Shown piece by piece: positions 36,130 through 46,838 of a stretch of 64,000 nucleotides of DNA. A program made the position numbers and the translations under genes. The DNA comes from Bedellia somnulentella (taxonomy: Eukaryota; Arthropoda; Insecta; Lepidoptera; Bedelliidae), in assembly GCA_963576735.1 (NCBI GenBank), contig OY755191.1, positions 7,221,608-7,285,607 on the forward strand, written 5' to 3'. Under the pieces are notes generated by a model. The model ran no database searches. It was given only the letters and a program-made list of their open reading frames with translations, and was not told the DNA's origin. Position 1 is the stretch's first letter; each line of letters starts with the position of its first letter.

Positions 36130-39100
36130 AATTTTACTGATTGCATTTTTGGCATCAGTATCGATCCCTAATCATCACCTGATAGTTATTTTGAAAATGT
36201 ATTTCATGTACAGAATTGACCTCTCTACAGATTTATTATAAGTATAGATTACTTTTTCACAAAGCCTGTGATTCGCCGCACTTTACCTTCACCCATTATC
36301 TTTGTCATTCTGTTCACTATCCAGAATTTCATTGCGGGCTTCTTTGTTTGTTTTTGGTGAGTCATCCTTGTTCTAAACTGTCATTGATTTAATAAGTACT
36401 TGAACTTGTCAAAACAAGTTGTAGCTTGTTTTTTCTTTATATTTAGATGCTGAATTTAATAATGGGTGGTGTGGATTATGACGATATTTTGTCCTTATAA
36501 ATATGATCACTTATATATTTACCTACTTGATAAAAACTACTGTATAAGTCTTGCTTGTAAAGACCATAGTTTTATATTTTTATGTGTCATTCAATGTAAT
36601 TCGGTATGCAAAGTTTTATAAAAGTGATGATGATTACGAAACCATTTCGAGATATTATGTTTTCAAACAATATTTTCTTGAAATTTTATCAAATAAAGCT
36701 AAGATGACTGTTATTTTATCAAAAAACTATAACACGATTTGACCTTCAATGTTAGGTATTTCAAAGACATTCGTTTTTGTAGTTTATTGATAAAATATCG
36801 AAAATCACGCCCATTATTCCCATTGGGGTAGGCAGAGACTATCGATCGCCACTTAGTACGATCTTGACAAACCTCTCTTGCTTCCCTTACATTCATTATT
36901 CTTCTCATACATGCTCTTTTATTCTTCTCACTTCAGACCCCCGCCTTTATAAGAACGTTTTCTATCTGGTCAAGAAACGTTTTACGAGGCCGTCCTCTAC
37001 TAACAATCCCATCCACATTGGCTCTATATATCTCTTTCGCTACTTTATTTTCATCCATCCTCTCTATGTGCCCAAACCACCTCAACATTCCTTTTTCTAT
37101 CTTGCATACTACGTCATCTTTCAAACCTACTCGTTCACGGATCACAGTATTTCTCACTCTATCACACAGCCTTACATTACATATACTTCTGAGGGATCTC
37201 ATTTCCACTGCATTAACTCTACTTTCATGCTTCTTCTACGCCTACGCAGGGGGAACAACTTCTACATACATCAGCGTGGGTACCAGAACAGCATTATGCA
37301 CAGCAATTCGAGCCTTTTCTGACAACGACTGGCTCAACATCAGATTGTTCATGGCTCCATTCACCGCGTTCCCTTTTTTAACTCTCCTTTCAATATCTTC
37401 CTCACATTTTCCATCCCTAGTAAACAAACTCCCCAGATATACAAATTCTTTCACTTGTTCCACTTTCTTACCATTTATAACAATGTCACATTCTGTCATA
37501 CTTTCTCTCTTTCTATACTTTCTTTCTTTTTTGTATACTTAGTATATATCGTAATAATTTCATTTGAGATCACAAATTCGTGAAATGTTTTGCAATCAGC
37601 TACCGTTTAATTAAACATTTCGCTTCATTTCCATGTCGCTACGTAATTTATGTAGATGGATGACGTCATTAAGAACAAAAGTTAATCAATCTTTAAAAAA
37701 TCACAACTTAACAATTACTCATTTAAAATGAATAATATTCAAATTAGTCTTTTATTTTAATAATAATAATAATATTCTTTATTTCGCACAACAAGGTACA
37801 TAACATACAACATACAATGGTTAGTAAGAAGACTTAAGACTATTTTTAGTAAACTATATATGTATGATACAAAAAAAAGACAATATAAAAAATACAACAC
37901 AATTAAAAAAAAAACAACACAATTAAAAAATTTATAACAAGCAATAATTATTTACATTATAAACAAACAGGCTACCTGATATTATGTACAATGCTAACGG
38001 ACACACGGACTAGAACTTCCTTTGAGGACGTTTAACTGGGGGTTAATAATAAAATATAAAAAAAACTTTGCATACCGGATTATAGGTGTAAACTTTTGTT
38101 GTAACTTTTGGCTGAATAAGCTATTATTATTTGGGATATATCTTAGTCTCTCACCTCTCCCATGGCCGAAAAAGAAAAAGGTTATTTTTATTGCATACTT
38201 TTAAAGTAAATATTGATATTGTTTATTACACCATTAAAATACGATAAAGGTGTGTTGAAAGTAAGCTTTTTTATATTGGGTGCATATTTTCAGGTACTTA
38301 AATAGTTTAAAAAAATAAAATCTACAATTTTTTTTATAGCTATACCTACTAATAAAATAATAATTTTGAAATACAGTCATGCTAAATTCATTAAAACGAA
38401 AATAAAAAGAAAAGAAAAGCTGAGCTACTTTAGTATGATGATTTTTGTTTCTGCTATATCTCAAAATGTATACGTCGCAAAAAAAAGTCACTGAACAAAG
38501 CAGAAAGGTTATGTGGAGTAGATTACGTTGGCATATTTTTCTACCCCTAAGTCCCATCTTTAATTTTTTGGCCCACTACTGTGGCCCGCCGCTCGCTCGA
38601 TTATTTTTTTCTTAGCACACGCTACTTGTACCAATTAGCACACGCAACACGGTCTTTTATTAGGGAGGTTTCGTTCTAAACATCACGGGAAGTTGGATAA
38701 AAGAAAAGGTTGTTGTTTATATTGATTAATTCATAATAATTACATGTTTGAAATGCTTTAAAACGAAACGAATGTTTAGTAACTACGCTTGCGTTCAATT
38801 GATAGCTATACAATACGGATCTTACTTGCACTATTTTTTTAATTTTGCTATTTTTTATGTCTAATTAAAAAACTAAGAAAAATATTATATAAAAATTGTT
38901 TAATAAGTAAAACTCAACTACAAATAAATAGGACTTATGTTCTTTTATTTAAAGGAACAGCTTCCTGGCACAGACAAGTCGATAACGGGTCTTGTTTGGA
39001 TTTATAGACGTCTATTTTAATTAACGACTATAAATCCCTAGAAGGGGGAGCCAGAGCTTCGGAATAAGAACCTCAGCCACTTTTGGAAGTTGTATGGGGA

Positions 39101-40046
39101 TAAAATTGTACATGTCTTTCCTTCATGAAAGCGTTTTGATGACAACATTTCGTAGTATAAATAGTTAAATAATGTTATGCTATTATAAGTTGATAGCGCA
39201 CTGCACATATTTCCACTATATACTGTCACAACTGAAGATCTGTTAAAATAGAAATTTCCGAACTTGCAGGTTTTTTTATTTCTGTTCAAAGCATATCAGT
39301 AATATTACACTAACATGTTTTGTGTTCATGACAATTATCACGTAATGAAATAAACGTTTCCATACAAATTCTAGTAGTACCTTGGGTTAATGTAAGCATC
39401 TCACATAAATCGAACTTGCAGGGGTCGATCTGATCTACACAGCACGATTTCGCCATTTACTGGCACCGCTCTGAGAATACGATCATTTTCATAATATCAT
39501 TGTGGTTTTTAAACAACGATATCTAAATGTTCTTAGACTTTTTTGTTTGTAATAAGCATAATTGTACGGGTGTTGTAGTGGACAAGATACCTACTCTTAG
39601 TTTCACCATGTCTGCCTGCCTGTTAGCGGTATAATTCCCAAGACCTAAGGTCTAGAAAGTTGAGTTTATTTAGAATACACATATATTAAACGAATATGTT
39701 CTTCTACAAAATGTTAATTTAGTACTCGTAAATAGACGTTATTTTCATCTTTAATATGTTTGTTTAAAAATCATGCGATTTGACTAGTACTAGATTTTGG
39801 TTACGAGATCAATATAAGAAATTTTAAAGTCCTAATACGACAAATATCTAACATTCTGGTTACATTACAGGTCCGGGCACGTTTTGTACTCCAAACCTGG
39901 TACCAAGTGCGTTTGAGAAAAGGCTAGTTGGGTGTTTCTGTACTCCGCATTCGATGAAACCGGAATACTTTTGGCTATGGAAGGGAGAGCCCAGGCGATG
40001 CGGCTGCGGCTACTGGTTCGAACTTTGCCCTGTCGCGCCGCTCTGA
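34322..40046 (+). CDS. COX5B: cytochrome c oxidase subunit 5B-like, divergent paralog (115 aa)
   Basis: A nuclear-encoded subunit of mitochondrial complex IV; the family faces the matrix and binds one zinc. Exon 1 is 34322-34493: an Arg/Lys-rich presequence (MLLSRITRKLAPLRKTG), then the family signature DHATGIEKRELLAHLAGD and FKRG. The donor GTTATA is weak. Exon 2 is 39871-40046, after TTACATTACAG; it supplies PGTFCTPNLVPSAFEKRLVG, then CFC, and ends EPRRCGCGYWFELCPVAPL. The phase-1 join makes the Gly of KRG-PGT exactly as in the family. The four zinc cysteines fall at 79, 81, 101 and 103. Divergence includes TPH after CxC where the family usually has acidic residues, plus extra cysteines. 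The intron is 5377 bp and full of mobile elements. Insects are known to carry tissue-restricted COX5B duplicates; this may be one. The alternative, an ageing pseudogene, is disfavoured by the intact frame. Confidence 0.88.
34535..34770 (+). repeat. ~250-bp (TATG)n repeat in the COX5B-like intron
   Basis: It starts 41 bp after the exon 1 donor: GTAGTGCCGGCTTAGAACAT, then GGCCGTGAGTACATGT. The internal part is rearranged (TTTATTTC duplicated). Confidence 0.75.
35262..36250 (+). mobile_element. (GTCT)n-bearing non-autonomous element, full
   Basis: It starts GACTAGTGGATCGTCCCAGC and ends ATTTATTATAAGTATAGATT. A GACA run lies at about 36080-36127. It shares AGAGGTTTACAAACGTAAGA-type blocks with 15185 and 44661. 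It lies in the COX5B-like intron. Confidence 0.78.
36805..37540 (-). mobile_element. LINE 3' end: reverse-transcriptase C-terminal region
   Basis: Minus-strand translation gives EFVYLGSLFTRDGKCEEDIE, NAVNGAM, KARIAVHNAVLVPTLMY, then (after a frame break near 37245) MRSLRSICNVRLCDRVRNT, MLRWFGHIERMDENKVAKEI, SRGRPRKTFLDQIENVL and REVCQDRTKWRSIVSAYPNG. The order and motifs fit the region after the polymerase core in a non-LTR retrotransposon. It is 5'-truncated with at least two frame breaks, so inactive. Confidence 0.85.
37759..38045 (-). mobile_element. retroposon 3' tail (AAT)n
   Basis: TAATAATAATAATATTCTTT followed by ATTTCGCACAACAAGGTACA is the minus-strand tail of a lepidopteran retroposon. 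It was inserted in the DNA element above. Confidence 0.55.
38090..39000. other. intron of the COX5B-like gene, nothing recognised
   Basis: AT-rich. No exon, tRNA or repeat could be placed. Confidence 0.4.
39005..39110 (-). repeat. (TATG)n repeat, 3' half
   Basis: A minus copy: ACGACTATAAATCCCTAGAA, then CTCAGCCACTTTTGGAAGTT. It ends at the GGGGATAAAATTG block. Confidence 0.7.
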
Positions 40047-40145
40047 AACGTGCTTCGGCTGACATTTTGTAGTACGTGTAACGAGTGTTTCGAAACTAGA
40101 TTTATTATGAGTTTGTTTAAATATCGGCGTTAATCAGCGCTTTTA

Positions 40146-40588
40146 GGTTACTTGGCTTATTCCGTTTATCCACCCTAAAAAATCCTCCCTAAGGCGGATA
40201 TTCGGAAACGCGTGTCCGTCTATCCACCCTGAACGGGGTGGATATCCGGAATGCATATAATATGGTTCTTCCGATTTTCTACCCTGCCTATGTACAGTCA
40301 TTTACAGAATAAAGACCCTAAGTTTGTAAGATATTTTTATTCAAACTGTAAGTAAGAAAGTAGGTATGTTTATCTTAAGTATTTTAATGTTCACGATGTT
40401 CCTTGGACCCATTTTGTGTTGTGTATGTTTCTGTAAATTACTGTACTTGGGGTAAAAAATCGAAAGAACCATATTATATGCATTCCGAATATCCACCCCG
40501 TTCAGGGTGGATAGACGGACACGCGTTATCGAATATCCGCCTTAGGGAGGATTTTTTAGGGTGGATAAACGGAATAAGCCGGTTACTT
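40146..40588. mobile_element. 427-bp MITE with ~128-bp inverted ends, 8-bp target duplication
   Basis: The element is 40154-40580 (GGCTTATTCCGTTTATCCAC to its complement), flanked by GGTTACTT at 40146-40153 and 40581-40588. The arms match with a handful of changes to about 40281 and from about 40452. An 8-bp duplication fits hAT, P or Merlin-type transposases. The loop contains AATAAA at 40308-40313, the first such signal after the COX5B-like stop codon. The open frame at 40403-40687 is an arm artefact. Confidence 0.88.
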
Positions 40589-40883
40589 GATAGCAAGAAT
40601 ATAATTTATAATCGAGGCAAATTCATTGTGTCACTTACTAAAACAACTTTATTTTTCATACAAGACGTGCGTACTGTTTGCGTCTGAAGACAGGATTTAT
40701 ATTTGTTATTTAATAAAGTTGGTACTATATGTTATTATTTAATTTTTATTTGTATTTTCAAGCTACAAAATAAAACTAGAATTGGCTTATAAAATCTATA
40801 TTATACTCTATTACAATTCTTAAAAATAAAATTTACAACGATGAAACTTAGACGTTAATTACTGGTTAATATCACTTTATTAT

Positions 40884-42080
40884 TTATGCGGGAAAAAAGT
40901 ACTGACCATTGAATCGTGACTCTCCAGGCACCTTTTCACCTTGGTTTGGAGTAAATAGTCTTAACAGTGACTTCGCCCCATCATCACTTTTGATAGGTCG
41001 TGGTTGTATGAAACGATCCTGATATCCGTATGTCAGTGGTGCTATAACTGTCGTATATAAGCGTTGCGGAGACAAGAACTTAGGGGAATATATACCGGGA
41101 TAGGTGGTAGGTCGTTTAGGTGTGATGGGGACAGTTTCTACCACGGCCTTAAAGCCATTTCTAGGGTCTGCTGTATAATGTACAGTTCGTTTGGTTCCGT
41201 CGGGATCCAAAAGGGAGTAAGAGCCGCTAACTACATCCCCAGTTCTGGTCTCTTGCAGTCGTTTGCTGTCACCGGTCGTGGGGTCGTCTACGTCATACGA
41301 GAACTCATATTCTCTCGGTCTTGAATCGTCCACGGTTATGGCCATGCTTTGAGAACAGATACTCAGTATGAGAAATAGCTGAAACAAATTTATTTTTCGT
41401 TTCAAAATATTGAGTCCAAATATAGCATATAATGAAAGTAAGAAAATGTTATTTATCATATAGAGATTTTCACACACCATAAACATGATTAATTTCGAAA
41501 AAAATAATATCATCTTTATTTTCAATTGCTTTTTTAATGTTCAAATTTTTTTTTTATCATAGTATTATAAATCCCTAGACGGGGTAGCTAGAGCTAAGGA
41601 ATTAGAAATTCCTCAGACACTTCTGGAAAGTTGAGTGGGGAAAAGATGGTAAAATAAAGGTTGTTGGTGATGGGTCTCCAACCGCATCGCCCAAAAACCC
41701 CTTAAAAGCCGCAATACCGTTAGTCGCCTCTTACGTACACTCACCGGAAATGGGTTAGTGCTATTCTAAGCCGGCACTACGCAGCAAATATATATATGTG
41801 GATTTAAAAAGCAGGTTTGATAAAAAAGGGTATCCAGAGCTCTGGATCAAAATTTCTTCAACAACTTTGGAAATTAACAACTATGTTTCAAGATACATCG
41901 ACCACTATAATTACATAAATGAGTTCTTTTGTACAATACCCACTCAGGAAGAATGATGATAAATTAAACTGCTATTCCAAGCCAACACTGCAAACTACTT
42001 TCATCTGCCCCAACTTTCTTTTAAGTGATAGACAAAGAAAACAAATATAATCAGAAAGTAACAATAGGTACCTTAAGCAT
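40884..42080 (-). CDS. RR-2-type cuticular protein 4, non-Ala-rich tail (167 aa)
   Basis: A secreted chitin-binding cuticle protein on the minus strand. Exon 2 is 41378-40884, after acceptor TTTGTTTCAG. It encodes [13 protein letters not shown], then an RR domain at about residues 22-84 ([47 protein letters not shown]). The tail is unusual: no AAP repeats, but [20 protein letters not shown] and charged residues, ending NGQYFFPA. Exon 1 is inferred at 42080-42072 (MLK|GTACCT), 54 nt after a TATTTAAA box; it gives the signal [16 protein letters not shown]. The 693-bp intron holds a (TATG)n repeat. The frame extending up to 41525 without splicing is an alternative, but it runs through the acceptor. 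Sure of exon 2, moderately of exon 1. Confidence 0.85.
41560..41790 (-). repeat. ~250-bp (TATG)n repeat in the gene 4 intron
   Basis: A minus copy from AAATCCCTAGACGGGGTAGC to TTCTAAGCCGGCACTACGCA. A young-looking copy lacking the (TATG)n end. Confidence 0.85.
41820..42000 (-). repeat. (TATG)n repeat, old copy
   Basis: GGTATCCAGAGCTCTGGATC, CTTCAACAACTTTGGAA and ATTCCAAGCCAACACTGCAA keep the family order at low identity. Confidence 0.5.
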
Positions 42081-42133
42081 CCTCCCTGCAGTACTTTGCG
42101 TCGATTTAATTCAGCACGATTCAGTAGCGATCC

Positions 42134-42141
42134 TTTAAATA
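42134..42141 (-). promoter_or_regulatory. possible TATA box of cuticular protein gene 4
   Basis: TATTTAAA on the minus strand (42141-42134), 54 nt before the inferred ATG. No clear TCAGT initiator follows. Confidence 0.4.
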
Positions 42142-42144
42142 GGT

Positions 42145-42970
42145 TCCGAGCATTCACTAGAACGGATTATTAAATTCGCCTCTTAAGTACATGATGGTTA
42201 TCTGGTATCTTAGTTATATGTCACGTTAGCATGCTCGCAGCAATAGGAGACCATGCATTGATACAATTTATTGTTATAGTACAGACAGATACGTATTGGG
42301 TAAACTTGAGATATTGTTTTAAAGCGGATCAATATGTAATTTTGTTTTTATTTTATTTTAATGCGGTATACGGAAATAGGTGAAGTTGTGATTGGATTGG
42401 ATTGGATTGTTGTTCACTTTGGAGGCTGATTGGCTGAATCAAACTCAACAAAAGTAGTTAGATAAGGAAAAGGAGCAAATATATTTTTAGCTTTGGCAGG
42501 GAGATAATTGGTTCTGGTGTTTGGAACACTTCTCTTCATCCCCTATCACCATCATCGCTATCCCAGCCAATAGACGCGCACTGTCGTAAACAGTTGATAT
42601 ATAAAAATGGTTTGAGCTCATAGAGAGGACGGATGAGAGTAAATTTGTGAAAGATCTGTTAAAGACCAGTTTTAATGGTAAATTTTGTAGGTCACGAAGT
42701 AAAATCTATGTTCCTTAATAGAGAACGAGCTAGAACCCATTGATAGACCTACCAGGAAAAAAATATATCTTAATCCTTTAGAATAAGACAGAATAATACT
42801 TTAATACCGAATTAAAACAGAATTGCAAAAGTATAAATGAATAAATATTTATAACAAAATAATAACACGATTACTTTTATCACAAATCGCTTTAAGGTAT
42901 AGTATGATTGATCGAGTAATTAATTTAAACATAAAATAAATTATTACTACAGTTTCATAAACTCAAGTGT
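42145..42970. other. intergenic, nothing recognised
   Basis: No exon or repeat family was identified between the gene 4 promoter and the inverted arm at 42975. Confidence 0.35.
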
Positions 42971-42974
42971 AGAC

Positions 42975-43257
42975 GTACAGTCGCCATCAGATATATCGGA
43001 GCGGCCGAGGTACTCAAATATATCTGAGCAGCAATAAATTTCAATAAATTCTTTACGGTAAATAAGGTCAAAAAGCTCTGAACATCCAATTCGCCAAAAA
43101 TATATGAGCAGTGGTTTTTCAATTAAATCTGAACACCCAAAGAGACAATAATATCTGAAAGCACAACTCGTCAAAGTTATCTGCTCAGACAGGGTGATCA
43201 TAAATATCTGAACATTTAAGGAAAATATACCTTAAACCACTAAGCATACAGTTTAAA
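42975..43257 (-). mobile_element. 283-bp element arm (left)
   Basis: The outer end is GTACAGTCGCCATCAGATAT and the inner end CATACAGTTTAAA. Inverted relative to 45806-46088, with about eight visible differences. Either one end of a long-TIR transposon or one of two opposed copies of a short element. Confidence 0.8.
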
Positions 43258-43806
43258 ATTCTTAATCGTACTACGCTAGAATACATTTTCTACACAACCA
43301 CCATTTGGTTTTATCAATGTCAAAACTAAAAAGAGTCTTCTGCTGGGAGGTATGCCCCACTGGTTGTACGGTCCCAACTAGTTGTACGGTTAGTATATTA
43401 TTAGAAAAAAAATACTAAGTCGTTCCCCACTGACCAACTCCAGTTTTTGACAGAAACAGGTAAGTACATGGTGTTAATAGAGGAATGGGTTTGTAGTTGT
43501 ATAATTTTCACCGGTACAAAAACATCAAGAGGTAAAATAACTTAGAATTTTTGAAACGTGTATGCCATTTTTTACATTGTATGTACCAGGGGTAGCATAA
43601 ATATAAATGCAGCTTTAATAAAATAAAAGGATAAACTAGTTTTTGCAAAATTGTACGTTTGCCTGCTGTTTTCTGTAACGTATTATACGTATTCATATAT
43701 ATAATTATAACGTAATATATAACATTATATTAAATGAGGACAATAAATCTAAAGGCTTAATAAATACTCGTAAAATAGAAAAAAAAGAACATGAATTCTT
43801 GATAAA

Positions 43807-43890
43807 AATAAACACAAGTTAGGATTTGAACCCTGACGCAACGGATTACAATTACAATCTCTATTCACTAAACCGCTAGGCCATGGTGAC
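43807..43890 (-). mobile_element. tRNA-like SINE head
   Basis: On the minus strand ATGGCCTAGCGGTTTAG (A box) and GGGTTCAAATCC (B box) are good pol III promoter elements. The anticodon region is degenerate. A different head from the other SINEs here. Confidence 0.6.
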
Positions 43891-44537
43891 TGACACGAGT
43901 GTGGGTGAAATATTGCAAAGCATTCGTACTTATTTTAATTTGGCAGCTTTTATATTACCATAGATATAGAAGCACATGGATAAGCAGTAATTGACAAACG
44001 TCATAGCATAAACGTCAACAAAGGCAGGACCTCTCAGAGACGATAAAGGCCTACAACGATTTTGACATAAAACATGAAAGAAAATAATTGGCTTAGTTTA
44101 ACCTTAATGATTTTTTGATTAAGTTATTAATATTTAATAACTTAATAAAAGTGAAAAAACATAAATCTAAATCGAATACATATTCTTTGGCAAACACAAA
44201 ATTATTAGTCTTTTATGTCCAAACTAAGACTGTAATAAATAATTACAGGTCTATATGATCTTAAACCAAAGTTTTCAATGCAAATATATGATAAAAAATA
44301 TCTTGTGTCATCACATCAATGTCATCATAGTTCTACAATTACTGTAAAGTTTGCAATTGGGCAAAAATAACAAATACGTGAATTTTTATCAATTTTAATA
44401 GGGCTAGTATGGGATCCGCCATACTAATGTCACGCACACACATTCATTTACGCACACCGTTGTACTTTTTTTTGGTCTCGCCTGTCGTATTTGTATTGCC
44501 AATCTATATACGTAATTATAGCATAATAAATCTGCGA

Positions 44538-45643
44538 ATCTATATATATAAAAGAAAGTAGTGTTAGTAACACTATTTATAACTCAAGAACGGATGAACC
44601 GATTTGGATAAAAATTGTTAGAGAGGTAGCTTAGAACCAGGAAAAGGACATAGGATATACTAGTGGATTGGCCTAGCTTCGCACGGGTAGCGTAGTTTTA
44701 AAAATATCTGAGGTTTCTTCAATCGCTGCTCAACCTTTGTGAAATTTAGCACCACTTATAGCACTCCTGAATAGTTTAGCTTTGTGATTTTGAAAGCGCT
44801 TTAATGAACGGTTCAGTATCTCCGACAACAAACCCATGCAAACAAAGAATCAGAATTACAAACTTTGCATACATCATGCATATACTCACGGCTATCTTTT
44901 GCCCGCGCAACCATTACTAAAAAATAATCCAGCATGATGCAGTATTCACGTGCGACGACAGGACGCGATGGCTTATTTCATGTATAAGTTTGGTGTTTCT
45001 ATACCGATTTCTATGATTCTTTTTTTATTGAATAGGTAATAATGTAAACTTTTTTAAATAAGAGATGAATGAGAGAACTATAAATGTTAGAGTAAACAAA
45101 TATAATCAGGATGCACCGAACTGCTAAGCTATCAGGAGTTACACGTTTTATTGTGAGTCAACCATAAAAGATAGACATATGCTATTGAAGGATATTTTTT
45201 AGACAATTTTTTCCGTGATACATGATTTCTATGTAACTGTAACCATTAACGCTGCACACGCGACGGAAGCTTAAAAAATGGAGTAACTTCTCCCGTTTTC
45301 CCAAAATTTCCACTATGACCTGCCTAGGAGTATGAAGAATAATTCTACTAAGTATCGTTAAAATCCGTCGAGTAGTTTTTGTTTCCATAAGGAACATACA
45401 AACCGACAGACAGACAGACAGACAGACGGACAGACAGACAAAAAATTTACTGATTGCATTTTTGGCATCAGTATCGATCACTAATCACCCCCTGAGTTAT
45501 TATTTTGAAAATATATTTATTGAACAGAATTGACCTCTCTACTGATTTATTATAAGTATAGATATCATCATGCTAAATATCGTAGGGAGTAAGCAGTATA
45601 AAAACTTTACACCATCCGTGCGAAGCCGGGGCGGACCACTAGT
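44538..45643 (-). mobile_element. short element interrupted by a (GTCT)n element
   Basis: The outer pieces 44538-44660 (ATCTATATATATAAAAGAAA, AACGGATGAACCGATTTGGA) and 45564-45643 (GCTAAATATCGTAGGGAGTA, GAAGCCGGGGCGGACCACTA) match the intact relative at 30897-31215. The (GTCT)n element fills the gap. Confidence 0.72.
44661..45563 (+). mobile_element. (GTCT)n-bearing non-autonomous element, nested
   Basis: It starts TAGTGGATTGGCCTAGCTTC and ends ATTTATTATAAGTATAGAT. GACA/GACG run at about 45405-45440. It shares long blocks with 15185-16031, such as GAACGGTTCAGTATCTCCGA. Confidence 0.8.
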
Positions 45644-45805
45644 ATTTGATAAAATACATGCAGTGAATTATATGCAATGACAGTTATGTTATCGTTTTTG
45701 TAAATTGGCAAATATTTTATTCAAATGTGTTTCTTGTTACAAGACTGTAAAGTTGCTTTACGCAGATTTCTATTTTGTATACCTACTCATTTTGATACGA
45801 TTACA

Positions 45806-46088
45806 TTTAAACTGTATGCCTAGTGCTTTAAGGTATATTTTCCCTAAATGTTCAGATATTTATGATCACCCTGTCTGAGCAGATAACTTTGACGAGTTGT
45901 GCTTTCAGATATTATTGTCTCTTTAAGTGTTTAGATTTAATTGAAAAACCACTGCTCATATATTTGTGGTGAATTGGATGTTCAGAGCTTTTTGACCTTA
46001 TTTACCGTAAAGAATTTATTGAAATTTATTGCTGCTCAGATATATTTGAGTACCTCGGCCGCTCCGATATATCTGATGGCGACTGTAC
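45806..46088 (+). mobile_element. 283-bp element arm (right)
   Basis: The complement of 42975-43257. It reads TTTAAACTGTATGCCTAGTG to ATATATCTGATGGCGACTGT. Spacer between the arms: 2548 bp. Confidence 0.8.
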
Positions 46089-46838
46089 ATAGAATACAAT
46101 TGCAATTTTTTTTATGTTCCGTTGCCATTCTCACAATAATAAACTCCCAGTAATCTAATAGTTCTGTTACCACAAGCTTTCAATGTCTTAATACACACAA
46201 ACAACACACAAGTAAAAAAAACTTCCCAGGTATACAAACTCTTTCACTTGTTCCACATTGCACATGCTTCATCTGTATCAAAAACCATGGTTTTTTTTAA
46301 TCGACATCCAACCTCATTTCCTTTGTTTCAAAAAAGGCACATGCTATATTAGCTCAGATAAATGCTTATGGTAAAAGGTCTTGTAGAGTCAGACTGAAAG
46401 TTGAAAAGCTCAGCTCTCTCGTATCCCATACTGGTTTGCATAAAACATCTGATTATTTATTTTTATAAATAATTCTCCTGTAGGATCATAAAAGGACCTA
46501 GGCCGGAGACTTCAAGTAAAAATATTTTGATTCAGCTGTATATCTGGTCCCAAAGACCAGTAACGTTGACGGTATTGGTATGAAAAAAAAAACGCTTTTG
46601 GATTCCTCTTATTTATTACCTCTCAACATCAACGTATAATATAAATAGATCTTAAACAAGTACTAGACATCACAAAATAACAACACATCAACGAGACTCG
46701 CCAGTAGTCAACTCACAATAGAATGTAAGATTCAGTAGTCCCAATAAATTAATATAACAAAAGATTTTTTATATAAACATTTTCTCTATTCGATCTGAAT
46801 TTCAACTTAAAATTGGGACACAACTGATAATACTTTCA

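Larger units (their letters stand above)
36598..38081. mobile_element. DNA element with AATTCGGTATGCAAA inverted ends, interrupted
   Basis: The ends are 36598-36612 and 38067-38081 (one mismatch, CCGGATT). About 460 bp of its own sequence remains (36598-36802, 37541-37758, 38046-38081), shared with 11383-15051. The inserts are a LINE 3' end and a retroposon tail. Confidence 0.72.

Noticed and set aside
36060..36130. CRISPR-like short repeats
   Set aside because: It is a simple GACA microsatellite inside a non-autonomous element in an animal genome.
40403..40687. 94-codon open frame
   Set aside because: Most of it is the right arm and flank of the MITE at 40154-40580.
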